DNA of 64,000 bases from CAIXSC01 sp046349935. Its GTDB lineage: Bacteria > Planctomycetota > Planctomycetia > Pirellulales > Pirellulaceae. The translations under genes and the position numbers were made by a program. A model generated the notes under the pieces. The model searched no databases and was not told the DNA's origin. It saw only the letters and a list, made by a program, of their open reading frames with translations. Shown one piece after another: positions 33,372-42,257 of this stretch (position 1 is the first letter of the stretch; every line of letters begins with the position of its first letter). The DNA lies in contig JAXMBK010000010.1 of assembly GCA_046349935.1 (NCBI GenBank), forward strand, positions 124,001 to 188,000, written 5' to 3'.

Positions 33372-35882
33372 CTACTCGTAGTGCATCGCGCGGACGACGT
33401 CCAAGCCCGCGGCGCGACGCGCGGGGAACCAGGCCGCGGCGACGGTGATCGCGAGCGCCCCGGCCAGCGACCCAAGCAGCAGCCAGGGGCGAAAGCCAAA
33501 CTCCACCGGATGCCCGATCGACGGCATCGTCGCCAGATTGATCACGTAGGCCGTCACGATCCCGCCCACGACTCCCGGCGGCAAACCGGCCATGCCGATG
33601 AGCAGCGCTTGGGTCAGGATCGTGCGCCGCACCTGCACGCGCGTCATCGCCACGATTCGCAGCATGCCCAGTTCGCGAGTTTGCTCAAGTACGTTCATGG
33701 TCAGCGTGTTGACGACGCCGAAGGCCCCGATGAGGAAGCCGAGCCCGATGAGTCCCCAGAGGCAGGCCACGATGCCGCGAATCGTAAACTCGATCGTTTC
33801 CACGACGTCGGTCAGCGAATGCAGCAGCACGCCTTGCGCGTCGCACAGCGGCTCCAGCGCCTTGCGCAGCTCTTCGCGTCGTCCCGGCACGGCGCGGATC
33901 GCATACCCATCGACTCCCTCCACTCCCAACAGGTTCACCGCCAGCGGCCGCGCCATATAAATCGCGTACCCGCCCATCATGTACTCGTTCGTCACGCCGC
34001 AAATGCGAAACTTCCGCGGCCCCTGGGACGTCTCAAGCGTCAAGTCGTCCCCTTGAGCCAGTTTCAGCCGCATGCCGAGGACGCTGGCGATCACGACTTG
34101 GCCGTCGAGCAGTTGTTGGCGCAGTTGATGGCGATCGCCGGAGACGAGGTCGAACGCCGGCGGCTCGGGGTCCTTGAAGTCGCGCGCGACGACGACCACC
34201 TTCGTCTCGCCGATCCGCGATTCGACCATCGACGCCGACTCCAGCATCGCGATGTCCGGCATCTTGTGGAGAGCTTCGCCGAGTTCGCCGGGCAAGTCGG
34301 CCGACTGGCCGCTCGCCATGTCCGGCCGCATGGCGCGGATGAAGAAGTCGCCGATCACGACCTGGTGGTACCAATCGCGAATGTCTTTGACGTTGTCGAG
34401 GATCGAGTAGGAGATGCCGATGCCGGTCGCGGCGGCGACGAACAAGACGCCGCAGGTAAGCGTGGTGCGAGTGCGATGGCGCAGCAACTGCAGCACGGCC
34501 ATCCGCCCTTCCACCTGCAACACGGGGCTCACGATCTTGGCGCCCAACCGGATCAGCGGCGCCATGACGGGCGGCGACAGCATGACGATGCCGATGAGCA
34601 GAAACGGCGCGGTGTAAGTGGGAATAATGATCGGCAGATAGCCCAACAAGGGGACGACGATGAACACGATGCTGACCGCCGTGATCAAGCCTCCAGCCGC
34701 CAGATACTGCCACGACGCTCCCTGCACGTCCGACGCACTCACGCGACTCATTCCCTCCAGCGGCGAAACTCGCCCCGCACGGATCGCCGGCACGAGCGCG
34801 CCGGCGAGCGACGTGGCGAGCCCGAAGAAGGCGGCGATTGCGACGTCGCGCAGGTTGAGCGACGCTTCGGGGAGGGCCAGCGACAGCGAGTTGGAGAGGA
34901 TGTGGTTGAGCGTACGGCCGATGAGGAAGCCGCCGCCGATGCCCAACGCCACGCCGACGACGCCCAGCAGCAAGCTTTCCGTCAGCAACGCGCGACGAAT
35001 CTGGCTGCTCGTGGCGCCGATCGCCCGCAAGATCGACAGCTGCCGCCGTCGTTCGCCCACGTTCATCAGGAACGTATTGAGGATGATGAAGCCGGCCAGC
35101 AGCTGGGAAAACACGGTCGACAGCCGCAGCCCCTGCTCGCTGCTCATCAACGTCTCTTCCATCAGCTGCGACTGCGTGTTGGGCGGCCGCACGTCGATCC
35201 CTTCCGGGAGGCGTTTCGCGATCTCGGCGCGGACCGCTTCGAGATGCTCTTCCTTGTCGACGACGATTTGCACCGTGTCGAGCTTCCCGGCGGCTTTGAA
35301 CAGCGACTGGCCTTTTTTGAGCGACACGAGCGCGATGCCCGCTTGTCGCAGCGCGGCGCCCCCCTTGGGTTGCAGCGTCCCGACCAACTCCAGCGACTTC
35401 AGGCCGCGTTCCGTGAGCAGCTTGACCGTGTCGCCCGGCTTGGCGCCGACGCGCCGCGCGAGCGCCGCATCGATCACCACTTCGTCCGCCGACTCGAACA
35501 TCCGCCCGGCGACGATCTCATAATCGCGCACCTCGCGGTCTTTCTCCGGCACGATGCCGAACACCTCGAGGTTCACGCGCTGTCCGTGCGCGAACAGCGT
35601 GCTGAGCCGCCGGACGGCGGGGGAGGCGACGGCGATGTGCGGCACGTCGGCGATTTCGTCGAGCAGCTTGTCGGAGAACCGAGTTTCGCCGGGGCCGACG
35701 ATCTCCAGCGACGCGCGGCCGGTCACCAGCGAGAACATCTGCTTGTAGGCGCCGCGCGTCGTCGAGGTCGTCATGACGAACGCCATGAGCGCCGCGACGC
35801 CGATCACGATGCTCGACACCGTCAGCAGCGCTCGACCCGGTCGGCTGCATAGCGACCGCCACATGAACTTTCCAAGATGCAT
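33372..35882 (-). CDS. ABC transporter permease, FtsX/MacB-like with two FtsX domains
   Basis: 836 residues. N-terminal helix (SRPGRALLTVSSIVIGVAAL) then a periplasmic MacB-type domain (about residues 45-240), three helices near 270-390 (LLAGFIILNTFLMNVGERRR, GVVGVALGIGGGFLIGRTL), a middle hydrophobic pair, a second helix and periplasmic domain, and a final helix triplet (CLWGLIGLGFLIGAFGVVNT, LTQALLIGMAGLPPGVVGG, WLLLGSLAGALAITVAAAWF). This two-FtsX layout is typical of bacterial permeases working with LolD-type ATPases, which do not import solutes but act mechanically on lipoproteins or export molecules. It follows the ATPase gene by 25 nt. Confidence 0.93.
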   Translation of the reverse strand: MHLGKFMWRSLCSRPGRALLTVSSIVIGVAALMAFVMTTSTTRGAYKQMFSLVTGRASLEIVGPGETRFSDKLLDEIADVPHIAVASPAVRRLSTLFAHGQRVNLEVFGIVPEKDREVRDYEIVAGRMFESADEVVIDAALARRVGAKPGDTVKLLTERGLKSLELVGTLQPKGGAALRQAGIALVSLKKGQSLFKAAGKLDTVQIVVDKEEHLEAVRAEIAKRLPEGIDVRPPNTQSQLMEETLMSSEQGLRLSTVFSQLLAGFIILNTFLMNVGERRRQLSILRAIGATSSQIRRALLTESLLLGVVGVALGIGGGFLIGRTLNHILSNSLSLALPEASLNLRDVAIAAFFGLATSLAGALVPAIRAGRVSPLEGMSRVSASDVQGASWQYLAAGGLITAVSIVFIVVPLLGYLPIIIPTYTAPFLLIGIVMLSPPVMAPLIRLGAKIVSPVLQVEGRMAVLQLLRHRTRTTLTCGVLFVAAATGIGISYSILDNVKDIRDWYHQVVIGDFFIRAMRPDMASGQSADLPGELGEALHKMPDIAMLESASMVESRIGETKVVVVARDFKDPEPPAFDLVSGDRHQLRQQLLDGQVVIASVLGMRLKLAQGDDLTLETSQGPRKFRICGVTNEYMMGGYAIYMARPLAVNLLGVEGVDGYAIRAVPGRREELRKALEPLCDAQGVLLHSLTDVVETIEFTIRGIVACLWGLIGLGFLIGAFGVVNTLTMNVLEQTRELGMLRIVAMTRVQVRRTILTQALLIGMAGLPPGVVGGIVTAYVINLATMPSIGHPVEFGFRPWLLLGSLAGALAITVAAAWFPARRAAGLDVVRAMHYE

Positions 35883-35907
35883 GATTGCGTCCTTGCTAAC
35901 GGCCAGA

Positions 35908-36606
35908 TTATGCCGTGGCGCGCGCGGGCGTCTCCTCGCGTGCGACCAGTCCGTCGGCCATGTGCACAATTCGATCTGCTTGCGCGGCGACGCCCGGGTC
36001 GTGCGTGACGAGGATCAGCGTCTGACCCTGCATGTCGACCAAGCTGCGCAAGAGGGCCGTGAGCCGCTTGCCGGTCGCGCTATCGAGGTTCCCGGTCGGT
36101 TCATCGGCCAGCAAAATCGCCGGCTCGATCACCAACGCCCGCGCCACCGCCACTCGCTGCTGTTCGCCGCCCGACAGCTTGCCGGGCAAGTGATGACGCC
36201 GCGCCCCCATCTCGACCAAGTCGAGCATCTTCGCGGCGCGGGCTCGAGCTTCCGACTGCGGCACGCCGTCCAGTTCGAGCGGCAGTGCGACGTTTTCTTC
36301 GGCCGTGAGGATCGGCAGCAAGTTGAACTGTTGGAAGACGAAGCCGATGCGGCGGCGGCGGACCAACGTCCGCTCGTCGTCGGACATGGTCGCCAGATCG
36401 CGGTCTTCCAGCAGCACCTGCCCCGACGTCGGAATGTCGACTCCGCCAAGCAGCGTTAGGAGGGTGCTTTTGCCCGAGCCGGATCGGCCCATGATGGCGA
36501 GCATCTCTCCGCGTCGCACGCCAAGGTCGATTCCCTTGACCGCGTCGACGCGCGCTTCCCCTTCGCCGAACGATTTTGTTACCTTGCGAGTTTCCAGGAC
36601 GTGCAT
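35908..36606 (-). CDS. ABC transporter ATP-binding protein, LolD/MacB type
   Basis: 232 residues. Walker A GRSGSGKSTLL, Q-loop GFVFQQFNLLPILTAEENVA, signature LSGGEQQRVAVARAL, Walker B ILLADEPTGNLD, and switch LILVTHDPGVA. The FNLLP-x-x-x-A-x-E-N-V and TGNLD motifs place it with LolD/MacB ATPases. ATG 36606 has GGAAGGGA 4 nt upstream, decisive over an upstream Met. It energises the two-FtsX permease encoded directly downstream. Divergent from the O-methyltransferase gene. Confidence 0.95.
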   Translation of the reverse strand: MHVLETRKVTKSFGEGEARVDAVKGIDLGVRRGEMLAIMGRSGSGKSTLLTLLGGVDIPTSGQVLLEDRDLATMSDDERTLVRRRRIGFVFQQFNLLPILTAEENVALPLELDGVPQSEARARAAKMLDLVEMGARRHHLPGKLSGGEQQRVAVARALVIEPAILLADEPTGNLDSATGKRLTALLRSLVDMQGQTLILVTHDPGVAAQADRIVHMADGLVAREETPARATA

Positions 36607-36694
36607 GATTCCCTTCCATGTGGCAATTGGCGCACTCCGCGTCGCCACAAGTGTACGCGTTTTCCACCCTCTTGCGAACTAGCCCCGGGCCCCT

Positions 36695-37723
36695 ATGAGC
36701 CAACCTGTCGCCTCCCCCGATCCGGCCGTCGTCCTCGACCTCCTGGAAGCCTTCCGTCGTTCGAAGGTCATGTTCGCCGCCGTGTCCCTGGGCGTATTCG
36801 ACGCCCTGCGCGACGGCCGCACCCGGTCGCTCGACGACTTGGCCGCGGCGCTGAACTGCAATGCGGATGCGCTGCAGCGGCTGCTCGACGCGTGCGTCGG
36901 CCTGGGGCTGCTGGCTCACGCGCCCGACGGCTACGGCAATACGGCGGCCTCCGAGTCGTACCTTACTTCGCACAGCCCGCAGCGTCTGACCGGCTACATC
37001 CAGTACTCCAACGACGTCATGTGGAAGCTGTGGGCGCACCTGGAAGATGCGGTCCGCGAGGGGACTCACCGCTGGCAGCAGGCCTACGGCTGGGACGGCC
37101 CCATCTTCTCGAACTTCTTCCGCACCGAAGAGGCGAAACGCGAATTCTTGATGGGAATGCACGGCTTCGGCGTCATCAGCTCGCCGCACGTCGTCCAAGC
37201 GTTCGACCTCGGCCGCTTCCGTCGACTCGTCGATCTGGGCGGCGCGACGGGCCATTTGGTCGTCGCCGCGTGCCGCACCTATCCGGAGCTGCAGGGCGTT
37301 GTGTTCGACCTGCCGGACGCCGTGCCGCTGGCCTGCGAAATGGTCGCCGAAAGCGGTTTGGGCGACCGGATCGAGGTGGTCGGCGGCGATTTCTTCCAAG
37401 ACCCGCTCCCCGCCGGCGACCTCTACGCCCTGGGCCGCATCGTCCACGACTGGTCCGAGGACAAGGTGCTCAAGCTGCTCGGCCGCATTCACGACCACCT
37501 GCCAGCCGGCGGCGGACTGTTGATCGCCGAGAAAATACTGCACCCCGACAAGTCAGGCCCGCGCTGGGCTCAAATGCAGAGCCTCAATATGCTCACCTGC
37601 ACCGAGGGAAAAGAGCGCACGCTGGCCGAATACGAAGCCCTGCTGCGGCAAGTCGGCTTCACCTCGGTCCACGGCGCCACAACCCCCGCGCCGTTGGATG
37701 CGATGCTGGCGGTGAAGGGGTGA
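36695..37723 (+). CDS. SAM-dependent O-methyltransferase, ASMT/COMT type
   Basis: 342 residues. An N-terminal winged-helix dimerisation domain (LLEAFRRSKVMFAAVSLGVF, SLDDLAAALNCNADALQRLL) precedes a Rossmann methyltransferase: VDLGGATGHLVVAA (SAM glycine loop), GVVFDLPDAV, EVVGGDFFQDPLPAGDLYAL and the catalytic-base His in GRIVHDWSEDKVLKLL. The family methylates hydroxyls of aromatic or polyketide metabolites; a single gene without neighbours of that kind gives no substrate. The stop TGA is followed after 21 nt by the repeat module-2 hairpin. Confidence 0.9.
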   Translation: MSQPVASPDPAVVLDLLEAFRRSKVMFAAVSLGVFDALRDGRTRSLDDLAAALNCNADALQRLLDACVGLGLLAHAPDGYGNTAASESYLTSHSPQRLTGYIQYSNDVMWKLWAHLEDAVREGTHRWQQAYGWDGPIFSNFFRTEEAKREFLMGMHGFGVISSPHVVQAFDLGRFRRLVDLGGATGHLVVAACRTYPELQGVVFDLPDAVPLACEMVAESGLGDRIEVVGGDFFQDPLPAGDLYALGRIVHDWSEDKVLKLLGRIHDHLPAGGGLLIAEKILHPDKSGPRWAQMQSLNMLTCTEGKERTLAEYEALLRQVGFTSVHGATTPAPLDAMLAVKG

Positions 37724-37744
37724 GGGGGAGGCCCTCATCCCCGG

Positions 37745-37771
37745 CCCTTCTCCCGCGGGGCGGGAGAAGGG
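37745..37771 (+). repeat. Isolated module-2 hairpin
   Basis: CCCTCATCC then CCGGCCCTTCTCCCG, a CGGGG loop and CGGGAGAAGGG: an 11-bp GC-rich stem. It sits in the 60-base gap between convergent genes, 21 nt after the methyltransferase stop, in the same orientation as the module-2 hairpins at 1761, 45632 (inverse) and 55223. Likely bidirectional transcription end. Confidence 0.8.
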
Positions 37772-37783
37772 GGAAATGCGGGA

Positions 37784-38869
37784 TTAGCGCTGGACGCGGG
37801 CGGAGCCGCCTTTGGCGAAGGCTTCGACTTCTTCAAGCTTCGCCATGGTGGTGTCGCCGGGGAACGTGGTGAGCAGCGCGCCGTGGGCCCAACCCAAGCG
37901 CAAGGCTTGTTCGGGCGACTTGCCGGCAAGCAAGCCGTAGATCAGGCCCGCGGCGAAACCGTCGCCGCCGCCGATGCGGTCGATCACGTCCAGCTCGCAC
38001 GTCGGACTCACATACCGCTCGCCGTTGATCCACAACACGGCCGCCCAGTCGTGGCGGTTGGTCGAATGGACTTCGCGCAGCGTCGTCGCCACCAGCTTGA
38101 TGTTCGGGAACTTCTGCACGGCGCGGTCGATCATGCCGAAGAAGGTGTCGGGGTCGAGCTTCGACTTTTCGGAGGCCACTTCGGGACCGGCGACTCCCAA
38201 CCCCTTTTGCAGATCCTCTTCGTTGCCGATCAGTGCGTCGACGTTGCTGACGATGCGTCCCAGCGTCTCTTGCGCCTTCGCCACGCCGCCCACCGACGAC
38301 CACAGCTTCGCGCGGAAGTTGAGATCGAACGAGTTGACGGCGCCGGCCGCTCGAGCCGCCTGCATGCCTTCAATGATCACTTCCGACGTGGTCGGGGAGA
38401 GCGCTGCGAAGATGCCGCCCGAGTGGAACCAGCGGGCGCCGCCGCCGAAGATCCGCTTCCAATCAAAGTCGCCCGGCTTTAGCTGCGCGGCCGCTTCGTT
38501 GGAACGGTTGTAGAACACGACCGGCGGACGCACGCCTTGGCCCCGGTCGCTGTACACCGTCGCCATGTTCGGTCCGCGCACCCCGTCATGCTCGAACCAC
38601 TTATAGAACGGCGTGACCCCCATCTCGCGCACTCGCGCCTGAATCAGCTCGCCGATTCCGTAATTCACCATCGCGGTCGCGACGGCCGTCTTCAGTCCGA
38701 AGCAGTCGGCCAAGTTGGCCGCCACGTTGTACTCGCCGCCCGACACATGCACGTCCAGCGTCCGCGCTTTGCGGAAGGGGATGATGCCCGGGTCGAGCCG
38801 ATGGACCAGGGCGCCCAGCGAAACAAAATCAAACTCATTCGAACCCGATCGAATCTGCAAGCCGCTCAT
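37784..38869 (-). CDS. PfkB-family sugar kinase, probably 2-keto-3-deoxygluconate kinase
   Basis: 361 residues, ribokinase fold. Start region FDFVSLGALVHRLDPGIIPF, substrate glycines VSGGEYNVAANLADCFGLKT, and the catalytic anion hole DVIDRIGGGDGFAAGLIYGL with GGGDGF instead of the more usual GAGDxF, as seen in KDG kinases of bacteria. NSFDLNFRAKLW matches the KdgK 'DxNxRxxLW' motif. It would phosphorylate KDG from pectin, alginate or galacturonate breakdown. ATG 38869 has GGGAG just upstream. Convergent with the methyltransferase gene. Confidence 0.87.
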   Translation of the reverse strand: MSGLQIRSGSNEFDFVSLGALVHRLDPGIIPFRKARTLDVHVSGGEYNVAANLADCFGLKTAVATAMVNYGIGELIQARVREMGVTPFYKWFEHDGVRGPNMATVYSDRGQGVRPPVVFYNRSNEAAAQLKPGDFDWKRIFGGGARWFHSGGIFAALSPTTSEVIIEGMQAARAAGAVNSFDLNFRAKLWSSVGGVAKAQETLGRIVSNVDALIGNEEDLQKGLGVAGPEVASEKSKLDPDTFFGMIDRAVQKFPNIKLVATTLREVHSTNRHDWAAVLWINGERYVSPTCELDVIDRIGGGDGFAAGLIYGLLAGKSPEQALRLGWAHGALLTTFPGDTTMAKLEEVEAFAKGGSARVQR

Positions 38870-39001
38870 GAACGCTCCCAAAAGTGCAAGATGTGTGGTG
38901 ATGTTTTGTGGTGTGTGGTGCGCGCCGGGGGGGTGCGGGGGGGGCGGCGCGGCGGATGTTGTGCGCGGGGGAATTTGTGCGCGGGGGATTTGTGTGCGGT
39001 C

Positions 39002-39025
39002 ACAGGCTGGAAGCCTGTGCTACGG
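39002..39025 (-). repeat. Single palindromic arm downstream of the aminotransferase
   Basis: Minus-strand reading: the aminotransferase TAA (39031-39029), CCCC, then CCGTAGCACAGGCTTCCAGC-CTGT (GCAC variant). The rest of the 159-base gap is G-rich and contains a tandem pair GTGCGCGGGGGAATTT / GTGCGCGGGGGATTT near 38957-38990. Confidence 0.85.
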
Positions 39026-39028
39026 GGG

Positions 39029-40222
39029 TTACAGCACGGCGGTGATGGCGTCGCAGAGCTGTTCCATGTTCGCTTCGGTCATGCCGGCGACGTTGATGCG
39101 GCCGCCGTTCATGACGACGTAGATCGAATGCTTCGAACGCAGTTCGTCGACTTGGACGGGGGTGAGCCCCGAGAAGCTGAACATGCCGCATTGGCGGCTG
39201 ATGAACGAAAAGTCGCGCTGCGGCGCTTTGGCTTTCATCGTGTCGACGAACAGCTTCCGCATCCCCGCGATCCGCTCGCGCATCTCGGCCACTTCCCCTT
39301 CCCACTGCGCTCGCAACGCGGCGTCGCTAAGCACGGTCGTGACGATCGCGGCGCCATGGCAGGGTGGGTTCGAGTAGTTGACGCGAATGCAGACCTTCAC
39401 GTGGCTTAACGACGTCTCCGCCGCCGCGGCCGAGCCGGCCACCACGGTGAGCGCGCCCACGCGTTCGTTGTACAGTCCGAAGTTCTTGGAGAACGAGCTG
39501 CACACGAGCAGCTCTTTGCCGGGTCGAGCCAGCTCGCGCAGCCCCGCGGCGTCGGCGTCCAGCCCCGCACCGAAGCCTTGATAGGCAAAGTCGACCAGCG
39601 GCAGCAGCCCCCGCTCGTGCACCACGTCGGCGATCTGCTTCCACTGAGCCGGAGTCGGGTCGACGCCGGTCGGGTTATGGCAGCCGGCGTGCAAGCACAC
39701 GGCGTCGCCGGCAGGGATCTTCTGGAGCGAGTCGAGCAAGCCTTGAAAGTCGAGCGCCTGGCCGGCAGCGTCGATATAGGCGTACGAATCGACCTGCAAA
39801 CCGGCCGACGAAAAGACGTTCAGGTGGTTGTCCCACGTCGGCTTGCTGAACCACACTCGCGGCGTCGCCAGCTTTCGTTTGATGAAGTCGGCCGCCACGC
39901 GCAGCGCGCCGGTCCCGCCCGGCGTATGCGCCGTCGCCGCTCGGCCGCTGGTCACGATCTCGTGCGACGCACCGAACAATAGTTCCCGGACCAACTTGCC
40001 GTAGGCCGGCGCCCCCTCGATCGGCAGGTAGCTCTTGTTCGATTCGGTCTCCAGCAGCCGGCGTTCGGCTTCCTTGACGCTCTTCAGGATGGGCGTATTG
40101 CCGGCCGAATCCTTGTACACGCCGACGCTGAGGTTCACTTTGCGCGGATTCGGGTCTTTGCGGAACGCGTCATTCAGCCCCAAGATGGGATCAGGGGGGG
40201 CCATCGTGAGCGATTCGAACAT
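39029..40222 (-). CDS. Aromatic/aspartate aminotransferase, class I
   Basis: 397 residues. Starts MFESLTMAPPDPILGLNDAF, VNLSVGVYKDSAGNTPILKS, as in AspC/TyrB of the I-alpha group. PLP-binding CLHAGCHNPTGVDPT, PLVDFAYQGFGAG, and PLP lysine in CSSFSKNFGLYNERVGAL; substrate Arg in NGGRINVAGM near the end. It transfers amino groups between 2-oxoglutarate and aspartate or aromatic amino acids; which is not decidable here. CAGGAG lies upstream of ATG 40222. It ends just before a repeat arm and is divergent from the inositol-phosphate synthase. Confidence 0.93.
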   Translation of the reverse strand: MFESLTMAPPDPILGLNDAFRKDPNPRKVNLSVGVYKDSAGNTPILKSVKEAERRLLETESNKSYLPIEGAPAYGKLVRELLFGASHEIVTSGRAATAHTPGGTGALRVAADFIKRKLATPRVWFSKPTWDNHLNVFSSAGLQVDSYAYIDAAGQALDFQGLLDSLQKIPAGDAVCLHAGCHNPTGVDPTPAQWKQIADVVHERGLLPLVDFAYQGFGAGLDADAAGLRELARPGKELLVCSSFSKNFGLYNERVGALTVVAGSAAAAETSLSHVKVCIRVNYSNPPCHGAAIVTTVLSDAALRAQWEGEVAEMRERIAGMRKLFVDTMKAKAPQRDFSFISRQCGMFSFSGLTPVQVDELRSKHSIYVVMNGGRINVAGMTEANMEQLCDAITAVL

Positions 40223-40417
40223 GACGAACTTGCTCCTGGAGGTGTTCACGCGAGCCGGCTTGTCCAAGACGCGCCCAAGAACTGGCGGTCAATTTGACGC
40301 CTGACGCTTTACAGCAACTCGCTGGATAATCATGCTAACTTCGCGGTCGCCTTCCAGGTAGGCCCCGCCGTCCTTCCCGTACCCTCCCCGCATCCTCTAG
40401 CTCGCAAATACTCAACT

Positions 40418-41626
40418 ATGGCTCGTAGGCGGACAGGCGTTTGGCTCATCGGGGCAAAAGGTGGCGTCGCCACTACTGTGATCGTTGGACTTGTGGCTCT
40501 CAAAAAGGGGCTCGCCGGCGACCAGGGGCTCGTCACACAACTACCGTTCTTTCAAGGCCTTGACCTGCTCGCCTGGCGCGACGTCGTCATCGGCGGCCAT
40601 GAGATTCGCAGCACTTCGCTGTTCGAAGAGGCGATGAAGCTGCACCGCGACAGCCGCGCACTCGATGATCAACTCATCGCCCGCTGCAAGTCGGAACTCG
40701 ACCGTATCGACCGCAACATCGTCCCCGGCACGCTGCTAAACGTCGGCTCGACGATTGAAAAGTTTGCCGACGAGCCGCTGCGGAAGCGCGCGGAAACGCC
40801 GCGCGAGGCGATCGAACGCATTCAGGACGACTTGCGCAAGTTTCAGAAGGATAATCAGTTAGATAATGTCGTCGTGATCAACGTCGCCTCCACCGAGCCG
40901 CCGACTGACGAGACGCAACTGCCCGCTCGCTGGAAGGAACTCGAGAAGCAGCTCGACCGCCCCGCACGCAAGAGCCTCCTCCCCGCCAGCTCGATCTACG
41001 CCATCGCCGCGATCGACTTGGGCCTGCCGTACGTGAATTTCACCCCGTCGCTGGGCTCCGCCCCTGCCGCCATCTGCGAACTGGCCGAGGAGCGCGGGAC
41101 GTGCCACATGGGGCACGACGGCAAGACGGGCGAGACGTTGATGAAAAGCGTGCTCGCGCCGATGTTCGCCTACCGGAACCTGCAAGTGATGAGCTGGGTG
41201 GGGCACAACATTTTCGGCAACATGGATGGCAAGGTGCTGGACGATCCGGCCAACAAGAAGACGAAGGTACGCAGCAAGGACCGGCTGCTGCATCAGATCC
41301 TGGGTTACAGTCCGCAGACGCTCGTGAGCATCGAGTACATCGAGAGCCTCGGCGACTGGAAGACGGCCTGGGACCACATCCATTTCAAAGGCTTCCTCGG
41401 CACGCCGATGGTGCTCAGCTTCACGTGGCAGGGCTGCGATTCACTGCTGGCCGCGCCGTTGGTCATCGACCTGGCGCGACTGGCGGAGTTCGCGCATCGC
41501 AGCGGCGAGAAGGGGTTGCTGACGTTCTTGTCCAGCTTCTTCAAGAGCCCGCTGGGGACGGCCGAACACAATTTCGTCCGTCAATTCCAGGCGCTCGAGC
41601 AGTGGTTGGAGAGCAAACGCAGCTAG
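40418..41626 (+). CDS. ino1: Inositol-3-phosphate synthase
   Basis: 402 residues. It isomerises glucose 6-phosphate to 1L-myo-inositol 3-phosphate with NAD. Motifs: NAD loop GVWLIGAKGGVATTVIVGLV, VVINVASTEPPTDE, PYVNFTPSLGSAPAAICELA, CHMGHDGKTGETLMKSVLAP, SWVGHNIFGNMDGKVLDDPA, KTKVRSKDRLLHQILG and HIHFKGFLGTPMVLSFTWQG. Such enzymes are typical of eukaryotes, archaea and actinobacteria and scattered in other bacteria, here presumably for inositol lipids or compatible solutes. The 3' end overlaps the convergent gene by 4 nt through a shared CTAG. Confidence 0.95.
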   Translation: MARRRTGVWLIGAKGGVATTVIVGLVALKKGLAGDQGLVTQLPFFQGLDLLAWRDVVIGGHEIRSTSLFEEAMKLHRDSRALDDQLIARCKSELDRIDRNIVPGTLLNVGSTIEKFADEPLRKRAETPREAIERIQDDLRKFQKDNQLDNVVVINVASTEPPTDETQLPARWKELEKQLDRPARKSLLPASSIYAIAAIDLGLPYVNFTPSLGSAPAAICELAEERGTCHMGHDGKTGETLMKSVLAPMFAYRNLQVMSWVGHNIFGNMDGKVLDDPANKKTKVRSKDRLLHQILGYSPQTLVSIEYIESLGDWKTAWDHIHFKGFLGTPMVLSFTWQGCDSLLAAPLVIDLARLAEFAHRSGEKGLLTFLSSFFKSPLGTAEHNFVRQFQALEQWLESKRS

Positions 41627-42108
41627 CGCTGTGCGCGGCCGAGGTAGTGTTCCAACAGCGCCAGCACCTCCAGCCGGTGTTTGCGCCACGCGATGAAACG
41701 GCCGCGGAGGGCCAGGACGGGGGCGGCGTCGGGATCCGGCAGCAAGAGCACGCCGCCCGGATAGTCGCGCCAGGCGCCGATGGCGTTCCACGGAATCCGG
41801 ATGCTGCGGCCGAACGCCGTTTCGGTGACGCCGTGGCTGTTCAGCTCCCAAGTCACGGGAAGCCACAGTCGCCAGGCGGCCACCGCTAAGGCGACGGCGG
41901 CCAGCACGCCCGCGAGTACGCCCAACTGGTCGCCGGCGACGACGGCCGATCCGGCGAGCACGATGAGCAGGGTCCAGGCGAGCCACGGCTCATCACGTAG
42001 GGGCCAGTTCACGACGCGCACGTCGGCCGGCGCCGGGCGCGACGCAGGGGTCGGCGTGGAGTTCGTCGAGTTGCTCGGAGGGGGATCGAATCGGCTAGCG
42101 CCAGTCAT
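41623..42108 (-). CDS. Small membrane protein with PH-like domain
   Basis: 161 residues. A Pro/Ser/Thr-rich start, two hydrophobic segments close together (PWLAWTLLIVLAGSAVVAGD and LAGVLAAVALAVAAWRLWLP), then TWELNSHGVTETAFGRSIRI-PWNAIGAWRDYPGGVLLLP, which has the strand pattern of bacterial PH domains (bPH2/YcxB type) in which W-x-x-I follows a self-facing hairpin. ATG 42108 assumed; a TTG 48 nt upstream also gives an open frame. Function unknown. Convergent with ino1 and divergent from the SnoaL-like gene. Confidence 0.6.
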   Translation of the reverse strand: MTGASRFDPPPSNSTNSTPTPASRPAPADVRVVNWPLRDEPWLAWTLLIVLAGSAVVAGDQLGVLAGVLAAVALAVAAWRLWLPVTWELNSHGVTETAFGRSIRIPWNAIGAWRDYPGGVLLLPDPDAAPVLALRGRFIAWRKHRLEVLALLEHYLGRAQR

Positions 42109-42257
42109 GTCGGCATTATAATTCACGCCGCGAACGACGCGCGGTCCCTTGAACAAGTCGTGTGGCGAGTGATAGCCTGAATCGCCGTGAGATGTTCCCT
42201 CTCAAGCTTCGAGCGATCACCGCCGGGGCTCCACTTTTCGATTAGGAGGGTAGCGAC

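Noticed and set aside
33381..35852. An 823-codon plus-strand frame across the ABC permease
   Set aside because: The composition is dominated by Arg, His, Gln and Asp, and it lies opposite a clear two-FtsX permease.
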